DNA of 5,289 bases. Origin: Methanobacteriota archaeon. Lineage in GTDB: Archaea; Halobacteriota; Methanosarcinia; Methanosarcinales; Methanosarcinaceae. The notes beneath the pieces are model-generated. The model worked only from the letters and a program-made list of their open reading frames with translations, was not told the DNA's origin and made no database searches. Of the stretch, positions 4,932 to 5,289 are shown piece after piece. Within the stretch, counting starts at the first letter, position 1, and the number at the start of each line of letters is the position of its first letter. The stretch is from the NCBI GenBank assembly GCA_030837265.1, contig JAUPKV010000701.1, positions 1-5,289 on the forward strand. Direction: 5' to 3'. The position numbers and the translations under genes were made by a program.

Positions 4932-5289
4932 TTAAATCTTCTTTTTAAAGAATCCCAGATAGATTCCACCCACTGCCAACACCACGACGGAGACTCCTAA
5001 AACATCAGACCCGGAGAAGGAAACACCTCCACTTCCTGTTGCATTAGCGGAACCTTTCTGCATCTCATAACCTTCCACATAATTAGGTTCTGACGAGCTC
5101 TGAATTTCGGGACCCGGTTTTGAAGAATCTGTTCCGTACCCTGAATCAGATCGCTGTACAGTCTGATTGCTGCTCCCCGAACTTTGAATCACAGGTGTTG
5201 AATTTCCTTTCTTTCCTCTGCTGCTGTGTTTTTCAGGTTCTTCCTGCTTAAGAGATTCCTGCGTAGCCTTTTCAATTGCTTCGCTAAAA
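4932..5289 (-). CDS. C-terminal end of a Ser/Gly-rich protein with a C-terminal membrane anchor (partial)
   Basis: The frame is open from the window edge to the TAA at 4932-4934, so the N-terminus lies outside; the GTG at 5190-5192 is internal. The visible 118 residues begin with a charged stretch (residues 1-27: FSEAIEKATQ, EEPEKHSSRGKKG). A low-complexity linker rich in Ser, Gly, Gln and Pro follows (28-95: IQSSGSSNQ, SGYGTDSSKPGPEIQSSSEPN). The protein ends with a hydrophobic helix (about 96-114, VLGVSVVVLAVGGIYLGFF) and a basic tail KKKI. A flexible linker, a single helix and a positive tail is the standard C-terminal anchor of an exported archaeal protein with its main domain outside the cell. 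That domain is not visible, so function is unknown. The strong bias and the helix make coding status convincing. Confidence 0.8.
   Translation of the reverse strand, partial: FSEAIEKATQESLKQEEPEKHSSRGKKGNSTPVIQSSGSSNQTVQRSDSGYGTDSSKPGPEIQSSSEPNYVEGYEMQKGSANATGSGGVSFSGSDVLGVSVVVLAVGGIYLGFFKKKI

Overview
The window looks like a piece of a Methanosarcina-type methanogen (archaeal) chromosome. The evidence is a PKD-domain surface protein typical of that genus, GGTGA/GAGGT-type ribosome binding sites, AT-rich spacers, a decayed fragment resembling the N-terminus of the acetyl-CoA decarbonylase/synthase (ACDS) delta subunit CdhD, and a CooC-like nickel-insertion ATPase. All assignments come from reading translated motifs; no database search was possible.

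Layout. The 3' end of a large secreted beta-propeller/PKD protein occupies 3-971 (+) and ends at a clear hairpin terminator. From about 1033 to 2741 there is no intact gene. This is a graveyard region holding two directly oriented copies of a short inverted-repeat element (1535-1652 and 2084-2235, tips of the GGTT..GTTGCAAAAA type), a broken cdhD-like fragment between them (1746-2081) and a C-terminal scrap that resembles an IS200/IS605-type transposase (2518-2718). On the minus strand follow a flavin reductase/flavoredoxin-like gene (2742-3368) and, upstream of it, a CooC-like ATPase (3461-4225) split by an in-frame TAA into a Walker A half and a CxC-motif half. A HxlR-family regulator (4346-4678, +) is divergent from the ATPase across a 120-bp spacer that carries a perfect 12-bp palindrome and a partial copy 41 bp away. 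After a 31-bp tandem duplication and an AT-rich spacer, the window closes with the C-terminal, membrane-anchored end of a Ser/Gly-rich protein (4932-5289, -).

How the parts may fit. The HxlR gene, the CooC-like gene and the flavoprotein gene look like one small regulated locus: a probably redox- or ligand-responsive repressor or activator controlling a nickel/CODH maturation ATPase and a flavoprotein. The ATPase is interrupted, and the only other CODH/ACS-related sequence in the window (cdhD-like) is also broken. The simplest reading is a decaying CODH/ACS accessory locus. The alternative worth testing is a genuinely two-piece CooC, because the second half starts with ATGATG six bases after the stop and has a plausible ribosome binding site. 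I see no CRISPR array, tRNA or rRNA.
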